DNA of 64,000 nt. Source: Erythrobacter sp. QSSC1-22B. Its GTDB lineage: Bacteria; Pseudomonadota; Alphaproteobacteria; Sphingomonadales; Sphingomonadaceae. This document shows positions 18,229-28,517 of the stretch, in pieces. A model generated the notes under the pieces. It saw only the letters and a program-made list of their open reading frames with translations, was not told the origin of the DNA and made no database searches. The stretch covers positions 223,773 through 287,772 of the forward strand of contig NZ_LZRP01000006.1 in assembly GCF_001678665.1 (NCBI RefSeq), given 5' to 3'. The translations under genes were made by a program, and so were the position numbers. How positions within the stretch are numbered: position 1 is the first letter of the stretch; each line of letters starts with the position of its first letter.

Positions 18229-18265
18229 GCGGTCTATGCAATCCTGTTCTGGTCGTGGCGCCCGC

Positions 18266-19117
18266 TCAGCGGACCATCAGCACCGGGGCCTTGACCGTGC
18301 GGACCATCTCGCTGGTCGTGCTGCCAAGGATCATCCGGCGGATCGGCGAATGCCCATAGGCACCCATTAGCAGCAGCGCGTCTTCGGTAGCCGCCACGAC
18401 GCCCGGGATCACCTGCTCGGCCTTGCCGCGTTCCATGATCGCGGTGACCGAATGCTCGGGCGCGAAACCGGCTTCGGCCCTGGCCAGCCTGGCGCGGTCG
18501 GTCTCGCTGCTCGCCTCGGCCATTACGATGGTGACCGGCAGGCCCTCGAACAGCGGCGAGTTTGCCAGCCGCTCGAGCGCGCGGTCGGCGGCGGGGCTGG
18601 CGTCATAGGCGAAGACGATATGTTTGGGCTCGGAATAATCGCGCGAGGCGACCAGCACCGGCCTGGCGCTGGCGCGGACAACGCGCTCGATCATGGATCC
18701 GATATGGTCGCCCGCCGATTCATGCGCGACGCCGCGCTTGCCGAGTACCAGCAAGCGGGCGCTCTCTTCGCGTTCGAGAATCGTTTCGACCACCCCGCCA
18801 TGGCGGTGCAGCGCGGCGACCTCGGCAACGCCGGCTTCGCGCAGCATCTGCTCGCCCGCGGCCAGCAATACGCGGCCTTTCCCGATCTCGATCCGGCTGC
18901 TGTCCCGCGACAGGCGCACCAGCTCTTCCATCAGGTCGCTCTTGACCCCGAGCCCGATCGCGCCCGACAGATCCTTGCGCGCGGTGACCGGATCGGGATG
19001 CTGCACCACGTGGAGCAGTTCCACGGGAAGTGAGAGCCGCACCGCCGCCCAGGCGGCGTAGCGGCAGACGCTGGTGGCATAGGTCGAGGCGTCGATCGCC
19101 GCGAGTACGTGTTCCAA
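18266..19117 (-). CDS. Tandem universal stress protein (UspA family)
   Basis: The 283-residue product contains two Usp domains. The C-terminal one has the ATP-binding pattern MGAYGHSPIRRMILGSTTS. The N-terminal one starts HVLAAIDASTYA but has a more divergent loop (LGKRGVAHES). I chose the TTG at 19117 because GGGAGAGAG lies eight bases upstream; a GTG at 19132 would overlap that site. The gene follows sulP by 15 bases on the same strand and is probably co-expressed. Confidence 0.85.
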   Translation of the reverse strand: MEHVLAAIDASTYATSVCRYAAWAAVRLSLPVELLHVVQHPDPVTARKDLSGAIGLGVKSDLMEELVRLSRDSSRIEIGKGRVLLAAGEQMLREAGVAEVAALHRHGGVVETILEREESARLLVLGKRGVAHESAGDHIGSMIERVVRASARPVLVASRDYSEPKHIVFAYDASPAADRALERLANSPLFEGLPVTIVMAEASSETDRARLARAEAGFAPEHSVTAIMERGKAEQVIPGVVAATEDALLLMGAYGHSPIRRMILGSTTSEMVRTVKAPVLMVR

Positions 19118-19132
19118 GGTTCTCTCTCCCAC

Positions 19133-20617
19133 TCAGTGCGCGCCAAGCTGCCCGTCGGCGCCCGGCTTGTCGTGAATTGCATAGCGATCGATCATCGCCG
19201 CGCTGGCATCGTTGAGGCCCAGCACCTCGACCTCGGTCCCCTCGCGGCGGAACTTGAGGATCGCCTTGTCGAGCGTACCCACCGCCGAGATGTCCCAGAA
19301 ATGCGCCTGGCTGACGTCGATGACGACGCGGTCGAGTACCTCCTTGTAGTCGAAGGCCGAAACGAAGCTGTCGGAGGAGGCGAAGAACACCTGTCCGCCG
19401 ATGGCATAAGTCCGGATGCGACCATCCGCGGACAGGTCGGTCTCGACGGTGAACATCTGCTTGACCTTGCCGGCGAAGAACAGACCCGAAAGGATCACGC
19501 CCGCCAGCACGCCCTGCGCCAGATCGTGGGTCCAGACCACGATGATGACGGTCACGAGCATGACCACCGAGGATTGCCAGGGGTGGATGCGGATATCCTT
19601 GATCGAACGCCACGAGAAGGTGCCGATCGAGACCATGATCATCACCGCGACCAGCGCCGCCATCGGGATGATCGCCACCAGCGATCCCAGCACCAGCAGC
19701 AGGAACAGCAGGAACACGCCCGATACCATGGTCGAAAGCCGCGTCTCGCCGCCCGATTTCACGTTGATGACCGACTGGCCGATCATCGCGCAGCCGCCCA
19801 TACCGCCAAGGAAGCCGGTGAAGAAATTGGCGATGCCCTGGCCCTTCATCTCGCGCTGCTTGTCCGAGCCGGTGTCGGTCAGATCGTCGACGATCTGCGC
19901 GGTCAGCATCGATTCCAGCAGCCCGACCGCCGCCATGGTCAGCGAATAGGGCAGGATGATCTGCAGCGTCTCGAGCGTGAAGGGCACGTCGGGGATCAAC
20001 CACGCGGGCAGCGCGGAGGGGAGTTCGCCCATATCGCCGACGGTGCGGACGTCGAAGCCCATATAGAACACCACCGCCGTCAGCACCGCAATCGCCACCA
20101 GCGGCGAAGGGATCGCCCTGGTCAGCATTGGCATCAGGTAGATGATCGCGAGGCCCGCAGCGACCAGCGCATAGGTGAGCAATGGCACGCCGGTCAGCTC
20201 GGGCAATTGCGCCATGAAGATCAGGATCGCCAGCGCGTTGACGAAGCCGGTAATGACCGAGCGCGAGACGTATTGCATCAACAGGTGGAGCCGCAGGTAG
20301 CCCGCGATCACCTGGATGACGCCCATAAGGACGGTTGCGGCGAAGAGATAGTCGACCCCGTACTCGCGCACCAGCGGGACGACGATGACCGCGACTGCGG
20401 CGGTGGCGGCGGAAATCATGCCCGGGCGGCCACCGACCAGCGCGATGATCACCGCGATCGAGAACGAGGCGTAGAGGCCGACACGCGGATCGACGCCCGC
20501 GATGATCGAGAAACCGATCGCCTCGGGGATCAGCGCAAGCGCCACGACGATCCCGGCGAGAATGTCGCGCCGGGGATTGGAAAGCCATTCGCGCTTGAGC
20601 GTATCGATATCGAACAT
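19133..20617 (-). CDS. SulP-family inorganic anion transporter with STAS domain
   Basis: A 494-residue membrane protein starting [20 protein letters not shown]. Signatures include [26 protein letters not shown] in the first helices and [20 protein letters not shown] in the core. The C-terminus (about 400-494) is a short STAS domain ([20 protein letters not shown]). SulP proteins carry sulfate, bicarbonate or other anions with sodium or protons; the substrate here is open. The ATG at 20617 is the only start that precedes the conserved N-terminus directly. Confidence 0.88.
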   Translation of the reverse strand: MFDIDTLKREWLSNPRRDILAGIVVALALIPEAIGFSIIAGVDPRVGLYASFSIAVIIALVGGRPGMISAATAAVAVIVVPLVREYGVDYLFAATVLMGVIQVIAGYLRLHLLMQYVSRSVITGFVNALAILIFMAQLPELTGVPLLTYALVAAGLAIIYLMPMLTRAIPSPLVAIAVLTAVVFYMGFDVRTVGDMGELPSALPAWLIPDVPFTLETLQIILPYSLTMAAVGLLESMLTAQIVDDLTDTGSDKQREMKGQGIANFFTGFLGGMGGCAMIGQSVINVKSGGETRLSTMVSGVFLLFLLLVLGSLVAIIPMAALVAVMIMVSIGTFSWRSIKDIRIHPWQSSVVMLVTVIIVVWTHDLAQGVLAGVILSGLFFAGKVKQMFTVETDLSADGRIRTYAIGGQVFFASSDSFVSAFDYKEVLDRVVIDVSQAHFWDISAVGTLDKAILKFRREGTEVEVLGLNDASAAMIDRYAIHDKPGADGQLGAH

Positions 20618-20841
20618 GGGGATGATTGCCTGACCCACACAACCGGCGTGACGCAAGGGAACGGCGCAAGGCGACGACCACGATGTGCGAAGGGAATTGC
20701 CGGTTTGAACATTGTCCCGGGGATAGGCGCCGGGCCGAGCCACCCGGCAGCGCCGGGTCCGATGGATAGGCGCGCCTCTATGTCACAAAATGGGATGCTG
20801 CAAGTGCGAACGCCTGAGCGAGCGCACCCGAGCGGTCGCCG

Positions 20842-23037
20842 CTACCAGCGGATAAGGGGCAGGATCGATGCATTGTTGTCGGTCCAGGCCCGCAGCGCCG
20901 GGCGGGGCAGCGGCTCCCAGGCGAAATCCTTATCGCCTTCCAGCCGGGCCAGCGCCTGCTCGTCGCGCGCCAGCGCTATCCACACCGATGGGGTCAAACC
21001 TTCGGCAAGATCCTCGTCGTCGAAGCGCAACCGCCCCTGCCACCCCTGCGCCTCTGCGAGCGCCGAGACCATCGGTGCCAGATCGATAAAACGGTTGGAG
21101 ATATGCACCAGCAGCAACCCGTCGCGATCCAGCGCGCGGCCATAGGTTGCGAAGGCCTCCTCGGTCATCAGATGCAGCGGGATCGAATCCGAGGAGAAGG
21201 CGTCGATCGCCAGCAGATCGAAACGGCCTGCGGGTTCTTTCGCCAGCTCCAGCCGCGCATCGCCGATCACCATCCGCGCATCGGGAGCGCAGTCGGAGAG
21301 GAAGGTAAAGCTCCCGTCTCGCGAATAGGACAGGATTTGCGGATCGATCTCAAACAAGGTCCAGCGCTGTGTCGGCTTGCGGTAGCAGGCGAGCGTCCCC
21401 GCACCGAGCCCGACAATCCCGATTGCGGCATCGGGCGCGGCGCCGTTGAGCGCAATGCCGATCCCGGCGGAATCGCCATAATAGCTGGTCGGGTCGCGGC
21501 GGCGCTCGGGGTCGAGCCATTGGCGGCCATGATTGGTGGTTCCGTGGTTGAGCTGGCGGAACCGCCCGCCCTCGGTCTCGACCACGCTGTAGACCCCGAA
21601 ATAGGTCCGCGACCGTTCGCCCTGTGCGCTGAGCGCCAGTGTCGAGAGCCCGCCGTGACCGAGCATCAGCAGTGCCGCGACTGTGACAAACGCGGGGCGA
21701 ACGCCGACCAGTGCGACCCCGATCAGCACCATCGCGGCAATCAGCGCGAGGATCGTCTCGCCGTCGCCCGCCTCAGTGGCGCGGTGGAGCAGCCAGGAGA
21801 GCAGCGTCGCCAGCACGACCAGCGCGATGACGAGCGCCTTGCCCGCGGTTCGATCGCTCAAGAAGGCGCGCACCCGCTCGATCACCAGCGTCTGCGGCAT
21901 CAGCGCTGCCGCCGCGAGCAGCAGGATCGCGTGCTCGTAGATCCAGTCGAACAGCACCGGTGCGAGCAGCGCGGTGAAAGCGCCGCCCAGCGCGCCACCG
22001 GCGGCGACGATCAGATAGAAATAGGTCAGCTGCGAGGGATCGGGGCGCAGCGCGTAGAGCCTGCCGTGGAGCGCCACCGCCAGCACGAACAGCAGCCCGA
22101 CCATCGCCAGCGCGATCGCCGGATTGGCCTGCCCGCCCGAAACCATTGCGAAGCAGCCCGCAGCGAGCAGCAGCACGGGTGCCATCCGGGTCAGGATCCG
22201 GGTCCAGTGACCGGCGTCAGAAAAGGCCACCGAGAAACTGAGCAGGTAGAGCCCGAGCGGGATTACCCACAACAGCGGCATCGCCATGATGTCGGTGGTC
22301 AGCAGCGTGGTGGTCGAGAGCATCAGCCCCGAGGGGACTGCGGCTAGTGCCAGCCACACCAGCACGATGCGCGTTGCGGGCCGTTCGGCGCGTGGCTGCA
22401 CCGGCTCTGCGGTCGCCTCAGCGGTTTTCCAGCGCTGCGCCACGGCCAGCATTGAGAGCAGGATCAGCACGCCATAACCCAGCGACCACAGTTCGCTCTG
22501 CGCGCTCAGCGACAGCCGCGGTTCAAGCCACAGCGGGTAGGCGAGCAGGCCGGTGAAGCTGCCCAGATTGGAAGCCGCATAGAGCGGATAGGGGTTGCCT
22601 GCACCCGGCGCCGCGGCGAACCAGCGCTGGATCAGCGAGGCCTGCGCCGCGACCAGCAGGAACACCGGTCCGACCGTCAGCGCCAGCAGCGCCGGGACCC
22701 ACAGCACTTCCCACCCGGCAGCGGGCGGGGCGATATCGGCCAGCGATATCGGCAGCACCAGGGCCGCCAGCAGCAGCAGCGCGATATGGACGATACCCTG
22801 TCGCCGCAGCGGCCAGCGGCTCAGCAGATGGGCATAGGCATAGCCGCCCAGCAGCAGCAGCTGGAACACCAGCATCGCGCTGTTCCAGACATTGGGCGCG
22901 CCGCCGAGCTGCGGCAGCGCGAGGCGCGCTACGAGCGGCTGGATCAAGAACAACAGGAAACTGCCCGCGAAGATGACCAGCGCGAACAGCGCCCGTCGCG
23001 GCTTCTGAGGCGCGCTCGTTTGCATGGACTGGCTCAT
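20842..23037 (-). CDS. MFS-like membrane domain fused to spermidine synthase-like domain
   Basis: The 731-residue product has about a dozen hydrophobic segments in its first 430 residues, beginning IFAGSFLLFLIQPLVARLALP. The C-terminal part (about 490-700) is a spermidine-synthase-like Rossmann domain with IGIVGLGAGTLACY, LFEIDPQIL and FDLLAIDAFSSDSIPLHL. Such fusions are common in proteobacteria and their substrate is not known. The Asp pair expected of true aminopropyltransferases is only partly recognisable, so polyamine synthesis should not be assumed. A second Met four codons on (23025) could also be the start. Confidence 0.8.
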   Translation of the reverse strand: MSQSMQTSAPQKPRRALFALVIFAGSFLLFLIQPLVARLALPQLGGAPNVWNSAMLVFQLLLLGGYAYAHLLSRWPLRRQGIVHIALLLLAALVLPISLADIAPPAAGWEVLWVPALLALTVGPVFLLVAAQASLIQRWFAAAPGAGNPYPLYAASNLGSFTGLLAYPLWLEPRLSLSAQSELWSLGYGVLILLSMLAVAQRWKTAEATAEPVQPRAERPATRIVLVWLALAAVPSGLMLSTTTLLTTDIMAMPLLWVIPLGLYLLSFSVAFSDAGHWTRILTRMAPVLLLAAGCFAMVSGGQANPAIALAMVGLLFVLAVALHGRLYALRPDPSQLTYFYLIVAAGGALGGAFTALLAPVLFDWIYEHAILLLAAAALMPQTLVIERVRAFLSDRTAGKALVIALVVLATLLSWLLHRATEAGDGETILALIAAMVLIGVALVGVRPAFVTVAALLMLGHGGLSTLALSAQGERSRTYFGVYSVVETEGGRFRQLNHGTTNHGRQWLDPERRRDPTSYYGDSAGIGIALNGAAPDAAIGIVGLGAGTLACYRKPTQRWTLFEIDPQILSYSRDGSFTFLSDCAPDARMVIGDARLELAKEPAGRFDLLAIDAFSSDSIPLHLMTEEAFATYGRALDRDGLLLVHISNRFIDLAPMVSALAEAQGWQGRLRFDDEDLAEGLTPSVWIALARDEQALARLEGDKDFAWEPLPRPALRAWTDNNASILPLIRW

Positions 23038-23246
23038 CGCATCCCAACTGATTGACGCTTACGGATGCGGTACGGTGCCGACACGCGGCTCGGTTATCTC
23101 AACCCTCGCAAGGGAACAACCGGCAAACCGCCGCTTTGCATCGGATCGGGACACGCGGAACCGCGAAACAGGTGCAGCGGCGAGGGGGCCTCGTCGGCAA
23201 ATCCTGGACGAATGGGTATCCGGTCGCGAGCCGATGGCCGGCTTCG

Positions 23247-24095
23247 TTAGCGGAGCGACCACGAAAGGCCGTGGAAGCTGATGCCGGCGAAGGAATCCCA
23301 GCTCGAGACCGCTTGTGCAACCTCGATTGCAGCATCGAACATCCGCTGTTCGTTGCCGAGGAAACTGATCCGGTCGGGCGGGGTCTCGCCTGCGACCGGG
23401 CCGGCCTCCAGAGCGATCCGTACGGGTTTGCTTGCTTCGACACCCCAATGGAGAAGCGGCCGAGCCAGATCCGCTACAAGCGCGGCTTCGGTGCGGTAGC
23501 CCATGATTGTCACTGCTTTTACCGAGGGTTCGACATCGCGGAGAAATCGGACACCGCAGGCTTCGTCCGCGACCCAGAATGGCAGGACGAGGTGGACCTG
23601 CGCGCCCACGGCTCGCGCCAGCGCATTTACAGCAGCGCTCCAGGCGCGATAGTCCACGGGTGGCTTTCCCCAGCCTTGCAGCACGTAGGGTTCGATATCG
23701 TACTGAATTTCCGCAAGCTGTGCGTCGGCTGGCGCATTCGCCCGATAGCGCGCGATGGCACGCGCTCGATCCAGCGCTTTGGACAGGCCATTAGTCAGAA
23801 CCATTCTCGGATCGCCCTCGACTGCTTCGACAGCGATCTTCGCTTGGGCTGCGGCACGGACAAACCTGCTCAGTTCGGCTTCGTGACGGACGCACCTGTC
23901 GGCGATCGTCAGGGTGATGTAGAGGTGGTTGAGCTTGCGTGTCACAGCATCGCGGATGAGCGCGTCACAGCCCTCTTGCCATGCTGCGGGCTCCCATGCC
24001 CAGGCGCCCGCGTCGAACCCGTGCCATTCCTTTGCAGGCGGCAGATGGACATCGGTCACCTCGGGCGAGCCCGCAAGCAGGGGCAGGTGTGGCAT
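23247..24095 (-). CDS. TIM-barrel-like protein of unknown function beside a glycosyltransferase locus
   Basis: A 282-residue protein without signal peptide. Regularly spaced strands such as HLYITLTI, IQYDIEPYVL, VHLVLPFW, VKAVTIMGYR and ISFHGLSW suggest an eight-stranded barrel like glycoside hydrolases; QYDIEP would place an Asp/Glu pair at a strand end. DUF3142-type proteins are a possible relative, but I am not certain. It is divergent from the response-regulator/TPR-barrel/HEAT/GT2 operon, so action on that polysaccharide is a reasonable guess. The ATG has no clear ribosome binding site, so the start is uncertain. Confidence 0.55.
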   Translation of the reverse strand: MPHLPLLAGSPEVTDVHLPPAKEWHGFDAGAWAWEPAAWQEGCDALIRDAVTRKLNHLYITLTIADRCVRHEAELSRFVRAAAQAKIAVEAVEGDPRMVLTNGLSKALDRARAIARYRANAPADAQLAEIQYDIEPYVLQGWGKPPVDYRAWSAAVNALARAVGAQVHLVLPFWVADEACGVRFLRDVEPSVKAVTIMGYRTEAALVADLARPLLHWGVEASKPVRIALEAGPVAGETPPDRISFLGNEQRMFDAAIEVAQAVSSWDSFAGISFHGLSWSLR

Positions 24096-24385
24096 TGAAA
24101 AAACAGTCTGCGATTGGCGGATGTGGAGGGTCTCACATCAAGGCGCCAAGAGCACAAGATGGTCTTTCCGAGAAGGCCATCTGACCAAAAGAAGTAGGCG
24201 ATGTCCTATAACGGATGCTTGCGCCTCGCATGACCGACGAGCGGAAGAGACGCGCCAGGGTCGGCAAAACCGAAGTGAACCGCCAGATAGCAAGCTGCCT
24301 GTGGCCGGCGGGCTTCGGCTGTCAAGCTGACATCAATCTTGAAGCGACTAACGAAATGTGAATGTTTGGAGTGAAAAGCAACCCA

Positions 24386-24757
24386 ATGAAAACAGTCTTG
24401 GTGGTAGACGACGAGCCGCTCCTCACGGAGCTGCTGGAATTCAGGCTTGCTGCGCGCGATTACAATCCCATCGTAGCGCGCGATGGGCGTGAGGCGCTTG
24501 CCAGGCTGGAGGATTCGGCGCCCGATGCGGTGGTGCTCGACGCGATGATGCCGGTGCATGACGGGTTCGAGGTGCTGCGGCGGATGAGAGCCTCGGAAGC
24601 GCATGCTCTCACTCCGGTGATCATGCTCACCGCGCGAAGAGGCGAACAGGATATCGTCGGCGCCCTCGAGCTTGGGGCCAACGATTACCTGTTGAAGCCT
24701 TTCATGCCGGAAGAATTGCTGGCGCGGCTCGAGAGGCTGCTGAAGGACGCGCCATGA
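24386..24757 (+). CDS. Single-domain response regulator
   Basis: A 123-residue CheY-like receiver. The acidic pair is VVDDEP (about 8-13), the phospho-acceptor Asp is in VVLDAMMP (about 54) and the switch residues are MLTAR and LLKPF. There is no output domain, so it acts by protein contact. The MKTVLVVDDEP start at 24386 matches the family; an ATG at 24362 would add eight residues. Its stop overlaps the start of the outer membrane gene by four bases, making it the first gene of the putative polysaccharide operon. Confidence 0.85.
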   Translation: MKTVLVVDDEPLLTELLEFRLAARDYNPIVARDGREALARLEDSAPDAVVLDAMMPVHDGFEVLRRMRASEAHALTPVIMLTARRGEQDIVGALELGANDYLLKPFMPEELLARLERLLKDAP

Positions 24758-25776
24758 AATCCGCATCGCTTGCCACTGCGCTCCTGATTGGAGTGCTAAC
24801 CGCAGCGCCATCGCCCGCTATGGCGCAGCCAAGCCCCTATGAGGAAGCGGTCGCTGCACGGTTGGCGGGCGATCCCGGCAGGGCAGTCGAATTGCTTGAA
24901 CCCTGGGTGGCTGCAAACCCTCAGGACCTGGATGCGCGCGTGCAGCTGGGATACGCCTTGCTGGCTGTGAACGAGACAGATGCGGCAGCGGCCGAGTTCC
25001 GCTTCGTGCTCGCGGGAGCGCCCGATTATGTGGATGCGGCCCAGGGGCTCGCGCTGATCGAGCAGCGACGCGGGGTTCCTACAGTGCGGCAAGGTTTTTT
25101 CTACGTCGAAGGAGCGATCAGCGACCTGTCGCAGGGGCGGGAGGGCTGGAGCGAGGTCGCTGCGGGCGCGCTGGTGCCGTTGAGCGCGACGGTATCGTCG
25201 AACCTCAGGGCAACCCACTATCGCCGCTTCGGTATCGAGGATGCGGAACTCGCGATCGGGGCTACGGTTCAGGCCGCTGCGAACAGCTGGTTCACTTTCA
25301 ACGGTTCCATCACGCCATCGGCCGATTTCCGTCCCGAGTGGAGTGCCGGAGTGGGCGTCGAGCAGCGTTTGACGAATTCTGCCAACCCGTTGGTCGTCGG
25401 ATTCGATGCGAGTTTTCAGCGCTTTCCGGTCCAGGATGTTCTGCTTCTCTCGCCAGTGGTCACCCAGTATTTCGATGATGGGCGCTATTCGATAACGGCG
25501 CGTGCCAACGCAATTCGGGCAGGGGGCGGATCGTTCCGCCTGGGTACTTCGGTGCGGGCGGACCATTACGCGCGTGAGCGGCTGCGATTTTTCCTTGGTG
25601 CGGCGACCGGACCCGATACCGACCTGGGCGTGGTCACCAACACGACGGCCTTGTTCGCGGGGACCGAATTTCCTCTCACCCGCACCATTTCAATGACCGC
25701 ATCGGCCGCGCACGAATGGCGTGATGACGACCTTGATCGTACCGAAGGAAGACTGGGCCTCAGGTTCGGCTTCTGA
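24754..25776 (+). CDS. YaiO-like outer membrane protein: TPR domain plus beta-barrel
   Basis: The 340-residue product has a signal peptide (AMAQP cleavage region) and a TPR-like helical domain (about 28-110, ARLAGDPGRAVELLEPW and LGYALLAVNETDAA). An alternating-pattern barrel follows and ends GRLGLRFGF with C-terminal Phe. The layout matches YaiO-type proteins and, more loosely, the PgaA and NfrA exporters that guide polysaccharides across the outer membrane. Neighbouring HEAT-repeat and GT2 genes support a role in polymer export. The start overlaps the upstream receiver gene. Confidence 0.75.
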   Translation: MKSASLATALLIGVLTAAPSPAMAQPSPYEEAVAARLAGDPGRAVELLEPWVAANPQDLDARVQLGYALLAVNETDAAAAEFRFVLAGAPDYVDAAQGLALIEQRRGVPTVRQGFFYVEGAISDLSQGREGWSEVAAGALVPLSATVSSNLRATHYRRFGIEDAELAIGATVQAAANSWFTFNGSITPSADFRPEWSAGVGVEQRLTNSANPLVVGFDASFQRFPVQDVLLLSPVVTQYFDDGRYSITARANAIRAGGGSFRLGTSVRADHYARERLRFFLGAATGPDTDLGVVTNTTALFAGTEFPLTRTISMTASAAHEWRDDDLDRTEGRLGLRFGF

Positions 25777-25782
25777 CGATCG

Positions 25783-26808
25783 ATGACTGCGCTTGTAACC
25801 TTATGGAGCGCGTCGCTGGTGCTGTGTCTAGCAGGGGCGTTCATGCTGTCCTTGCTAATCGTTGCGCGCATCTTTGCCGAACGGGCTTCGCACAATACGG
25901 AGCACGTCCGCAAACGGCTGGTACCGGTACTTCTGGGCGGAGATGCGAATGTTGACAGGGTCTTCGGCCTCGAATTGCGGGTCGCCACCCGCCTGACCCT
26001 CGAACTGGCCGAATTCACGCGCGGAACAGATCAGGTCGAATTGCTGGCGGTTGCCGATGCGCTGGGCGTGCCTGGTTTTCTTCACAAGCGGTCTCGCTCG
26101 CGAACCGCACAGAAACGACTGACGGCGATCGAGGCGCTGGCGCTGTTCGACAATTATACCGATGTCGTTGAGTACGCGCTCAACGACACCAACCCGCATG
26201 TAAGACTGGGAGCGGCGCTCGCTCTGTCTGCCCGCAGCGACGCGCCCGATCTCTCGGAGCTCGTCCGCAAATTGCGTATAGGAGAAGTCGAGAACTCGCT
26301 TCTGCTGGTTTCCCTGATGAGCGATGTTGCCGAGCGCGATCCTTCCTCGGTCCGGGCTTTGCTGACCGATGCTTCGCTCCCCGCTGCCGCAAAAGTTGCT
26401 GCGGTCGATGCGCTTGCCGATAGCGGCTACACCCATGCTCCGCTGCTGGCGGAAATAGCGGCAAATCCCTCCGGCGATCCGGAGCTTCAGGCCAGGGTTT
26501 TTCGGGCACTGGGCCGCACCGGTCACCCGGGCAGCGCGCATGTGATCGAGGCGGGGCTGGCGAACAAGGATTGGCGGATCAGGGCGGCCGCGGCGGAAGC
26601 CACAGGGCAGATCGCGCTTCGCCGGTTCGCGGACCAGTTGGGCGGTTTGTTATCCGATGATCACTGGTCGGTCCGGTTCAGAGCCGGCGAAGCTCTTCTC
26701 CGGCTCGGTGAGCCCGGGGCTGCGGTCATGCGCCGAGCGGCGGCGGGTTCCGAAGCTTTGGCGAGCCGGGCTGCGACGATCCTTCTGGCCGAAAAGGCAG
26801 CTTCGTGA
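25783..26808 (+). CDS. Membrane-anchored HEAT-repeat protein
   Basis: A 341-residue protein with one N-terminal membrane helix (about 8-28) and then repeated alpha-helical pairs of HEAT type. Examples are DTNPHVRLGAALALSARSD, NKDWRIRAAAAEATGQIAL and DDHWSVRFRAGEALLRLG. The repeats should form a curved scaffold on the cytoplasmic face. It starts six bases after the barrel gene and its stop overlaps the GTG of the glycosyltransferase. A scaffold or regulatory role for the synthase is inferred from position. Confidence 0.75.
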   Translation: MTALVTLWSASLVLCLAGAFMLSLLIVARIFAERASHNTEHVRKRLVPVLLGGDANVDRVFGLELRVATRLTLELAEFTRGTDQVELLAVADALGVPGFLHKRSRSRTAQKRLTAIEALALFDNYTDVVEYALNDTNPHVRLGAALALSARSDAPDLSELVRKLRIGEVENSLLLVSLMSDVAERDPSSVRALLTDASLPAAAKVAAVDALADSGYTHAPLLAEIAANPSGDPELQARVFRALGRTGHPGSAHVIEAGLANKDWRIRAAAAEATGQIALRRFADQLGGLLSDDHWSVRFRAGEALLRLGEPGAAVMRRAAAGSEALASRAATILLAEKAAS

Positions 26809-28238
26809 GCCCCGATTTCAGCGATGCGATCGGAGGGTGGATGGGCGGTGCCGCCGAGGCGATCGCGCTCATCGTCATCGTGACAGGGCTCACCCAAACG
26901 GCGTTCTATCTCGTTCAACTCGTCTATGCCGCCATCGCGCTAGGGACACGGCCACCCGTACCGCGCAGCGCCACATTGTGGCACCGCTATTCGGAACAGG
27001 CGCCTGCGATTTCGGTCCTGGCGCCGGCATTCAATGAAGAACTCAGCATAGTGCAGAGCGTGCGGTCGCTGCTGGCGCTGCAATATCCCGATTTCGAAGT
27101 GATCGTCATCAACGACGGCTCAAATGACGGGACACTGGCAAAGCTCGTCGAAAGCTTCGGACTGCGCAAAGTGGAGCGTTATGTCGGGGAGGCCGTTGAA
27201 AGCGCGCCGGTTAGGGGCTTCTACGCCTCGCGCGACAATCCCCGCCTGCTCGTCGTCGACAAGGAGAATGGGGGTAAGGCGGACGCGCTCAACGCCGGCA
27301 TCAATTGTTCCCGCACCCCGCTGTTTTGCGCGATCGATGCGGATTCCATCCTCGAGGCCGACGCGTTGCTTCGGGTCGTCCGTCCCTTCATCGACGAGCC
27401 CCAACTGACCATCGCCGCCGGCGGCACGATCCGGATCGCCAATGGCTGCAAGGTCGATGCGGGCCGGATTTCCGAGATAAACCTGCCGACGAACTTTCTC
27501 GCCCTTGTGCAGATCGTGGAATATCTGCGCGCTTTTCTCATGGCCCGGCTGGCCTTGGGCAAAATGCAGGCGCTGCTGGTAATTTCAGGAGCGTTCGGTC
27601 TTTTCGACCGCCAGCGTGTGGTCGAAGTGGGTGGCTACAGCCATGCCACCGTGGGCGAGGACATGGAACTTGTCATCAAGCTGCATCGGCATATGCGCGA
27701 CCTCGGCCTCGCCTACCGGGTCGAATTCATCGCCGAGCCTGTATGCTGGACCGAATGTCCCGACAATGTGCGGGTCCTGTCGAGACAGCGCGCCCGCTGG
27801 CAACGCGGCTCGCTCGAGTGCTTCGCCAAGCACAAGGATATGGCGCTCAACCCGCGCTACGGTCGGATCGGTATGATCGGTTTCGGGCAAATACTGCTGG
27901 TCGATGTTATCGGTCCGCTGGTCGAAGTGCTTGGCTATCTGCTGGTGCCGCTGCTGTGGGGGCTCGGCTTGCTCGCACTTCCCTGGCTCCTTGCGTTTCT
28001 CGCGGTGACCTTCACCCTCGGCATATTCGTGTCGATGGCGACCCTCGTGCTGGAGGAGATCCAGCTTCGCCGCTTAACCAAGGCGCGCGAACTGGCTGTG
28101 CTGGCTCTGATCGCGGTGGTGGAGAATTTCGGGTACCGGCAACTCTGCAACTTCTGGCGGTTGCAGGGATGGTGGCAGTTCATTCGCAAGCAGCAGGGCT
28201 GGGGCACAATGACACGCAAGGGGTTTCAGACCAACTGA
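26805..28238 (+). CDS. Processive GT2 glycosyltransferase, polysaccharide synthase type
   Basis: The 477-residue enzyme has an N-terminal membrane segment (about 18-46), a GT-A domain and three or so C-terminal membrane helices (about 365-440). Catalytic motifs are complete: NDGS (103-106), DAD (178-180), GED (284-286) and QRARW (328-332). The Q-x-x-R-W motif is typical of processive synthases of cellulose, hyaluronan or poly-N-acetylglucosamine. The sugar cannot be read from the sequence. The GTG start overlaps the HEAT gene stop. It ends three bases from the convergent HPt gene. Confidence 0.85.
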   Translation: MSPDFSDAIGGWMGGAAEAIALIVIVTGLTQTAFYLVQLVYAAIALGTRPPVPRSATLWHRYSEQAPAISVLAPAFNEELSIVQSVRSLLALQYPDFEVIVINDGSNDGTLAKLVESFGLRKVERYVGEAVESAPVRGFYASRDNPRLLVVDKENGGKADALNAGINCSRTPLFCAIDADSILEADALLRVVRPFIDEPQLTIAAGGTIRIANGCKVDAGRISEINLPTNFLALVQIVEYLRAFLMARLALGKMQALLVISGAFGLFDRQRVVEVGGYSHATVGEDMELVIKLHRHMRDLGLAYRVEFIAEPVCWTECPDNVRVLSRQRARWQRGSLECFAKHKDMALNPRYGRIGMIGFGQILLVDVIGPLVEVLGYLLVPLLWGLGLLALPWLLAFLAVTFTLGIFVSMATLVLEEIQLRRLTKARELAVLALIAVVENFGYRQLCNFWRLQGWWQFIRKQQGWGTMTRKGFQTN

Positions 28239-28241
28239 CGC

Positions 28242-28517
28242 TCAATCCGTTTCGATCTCGGCAAGAAGGTCGAGCAAACGTTCGGCGGCCTCGTCCATCG
28301 CCCCGGTCCCATCCGCTGCGGCCTCCAGCCTGAGGGCGGCATCGGTGATCTGCGGATGGCCGAACATACCCGCAATTCCGGCAAGCTTGTGCGCCCGCTC
28401 GGAAATCCCCGACCGGTCTTGGCAGGCAAACAATGCCGCAATCGTCAGTCGCTCGTCTCGCGCTCGGGCGGAAAAGCGCAATGCCAGTTCGGCCATTTTG
28501 CCTTCGATACCGGTCAT
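28242..28517 (-). CDS. HPt (histidine phosphotransfer) protein
   Basis: A 91-residue all-helical protein with RAHKLAGIAGMFGHPQI (about 41-57), the HPt core around the phospho-accepting His. The ATG at 28517 overlaps the stop of the receiver gene by four bases. It is the last gene of a hybrid kinase, receiver and HPt operon, which supplies all parts of a His-Asp-His-Asp relay. Confidence 0.8.
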   Translation of the reverse strand: MTGIEGKMAELALRFSARARDERLTIAALFACQDRSGISERAHKLAGIAGMFGHPQITDAALRLEAAADGTGAMDEAAERLLDLLAEIETD

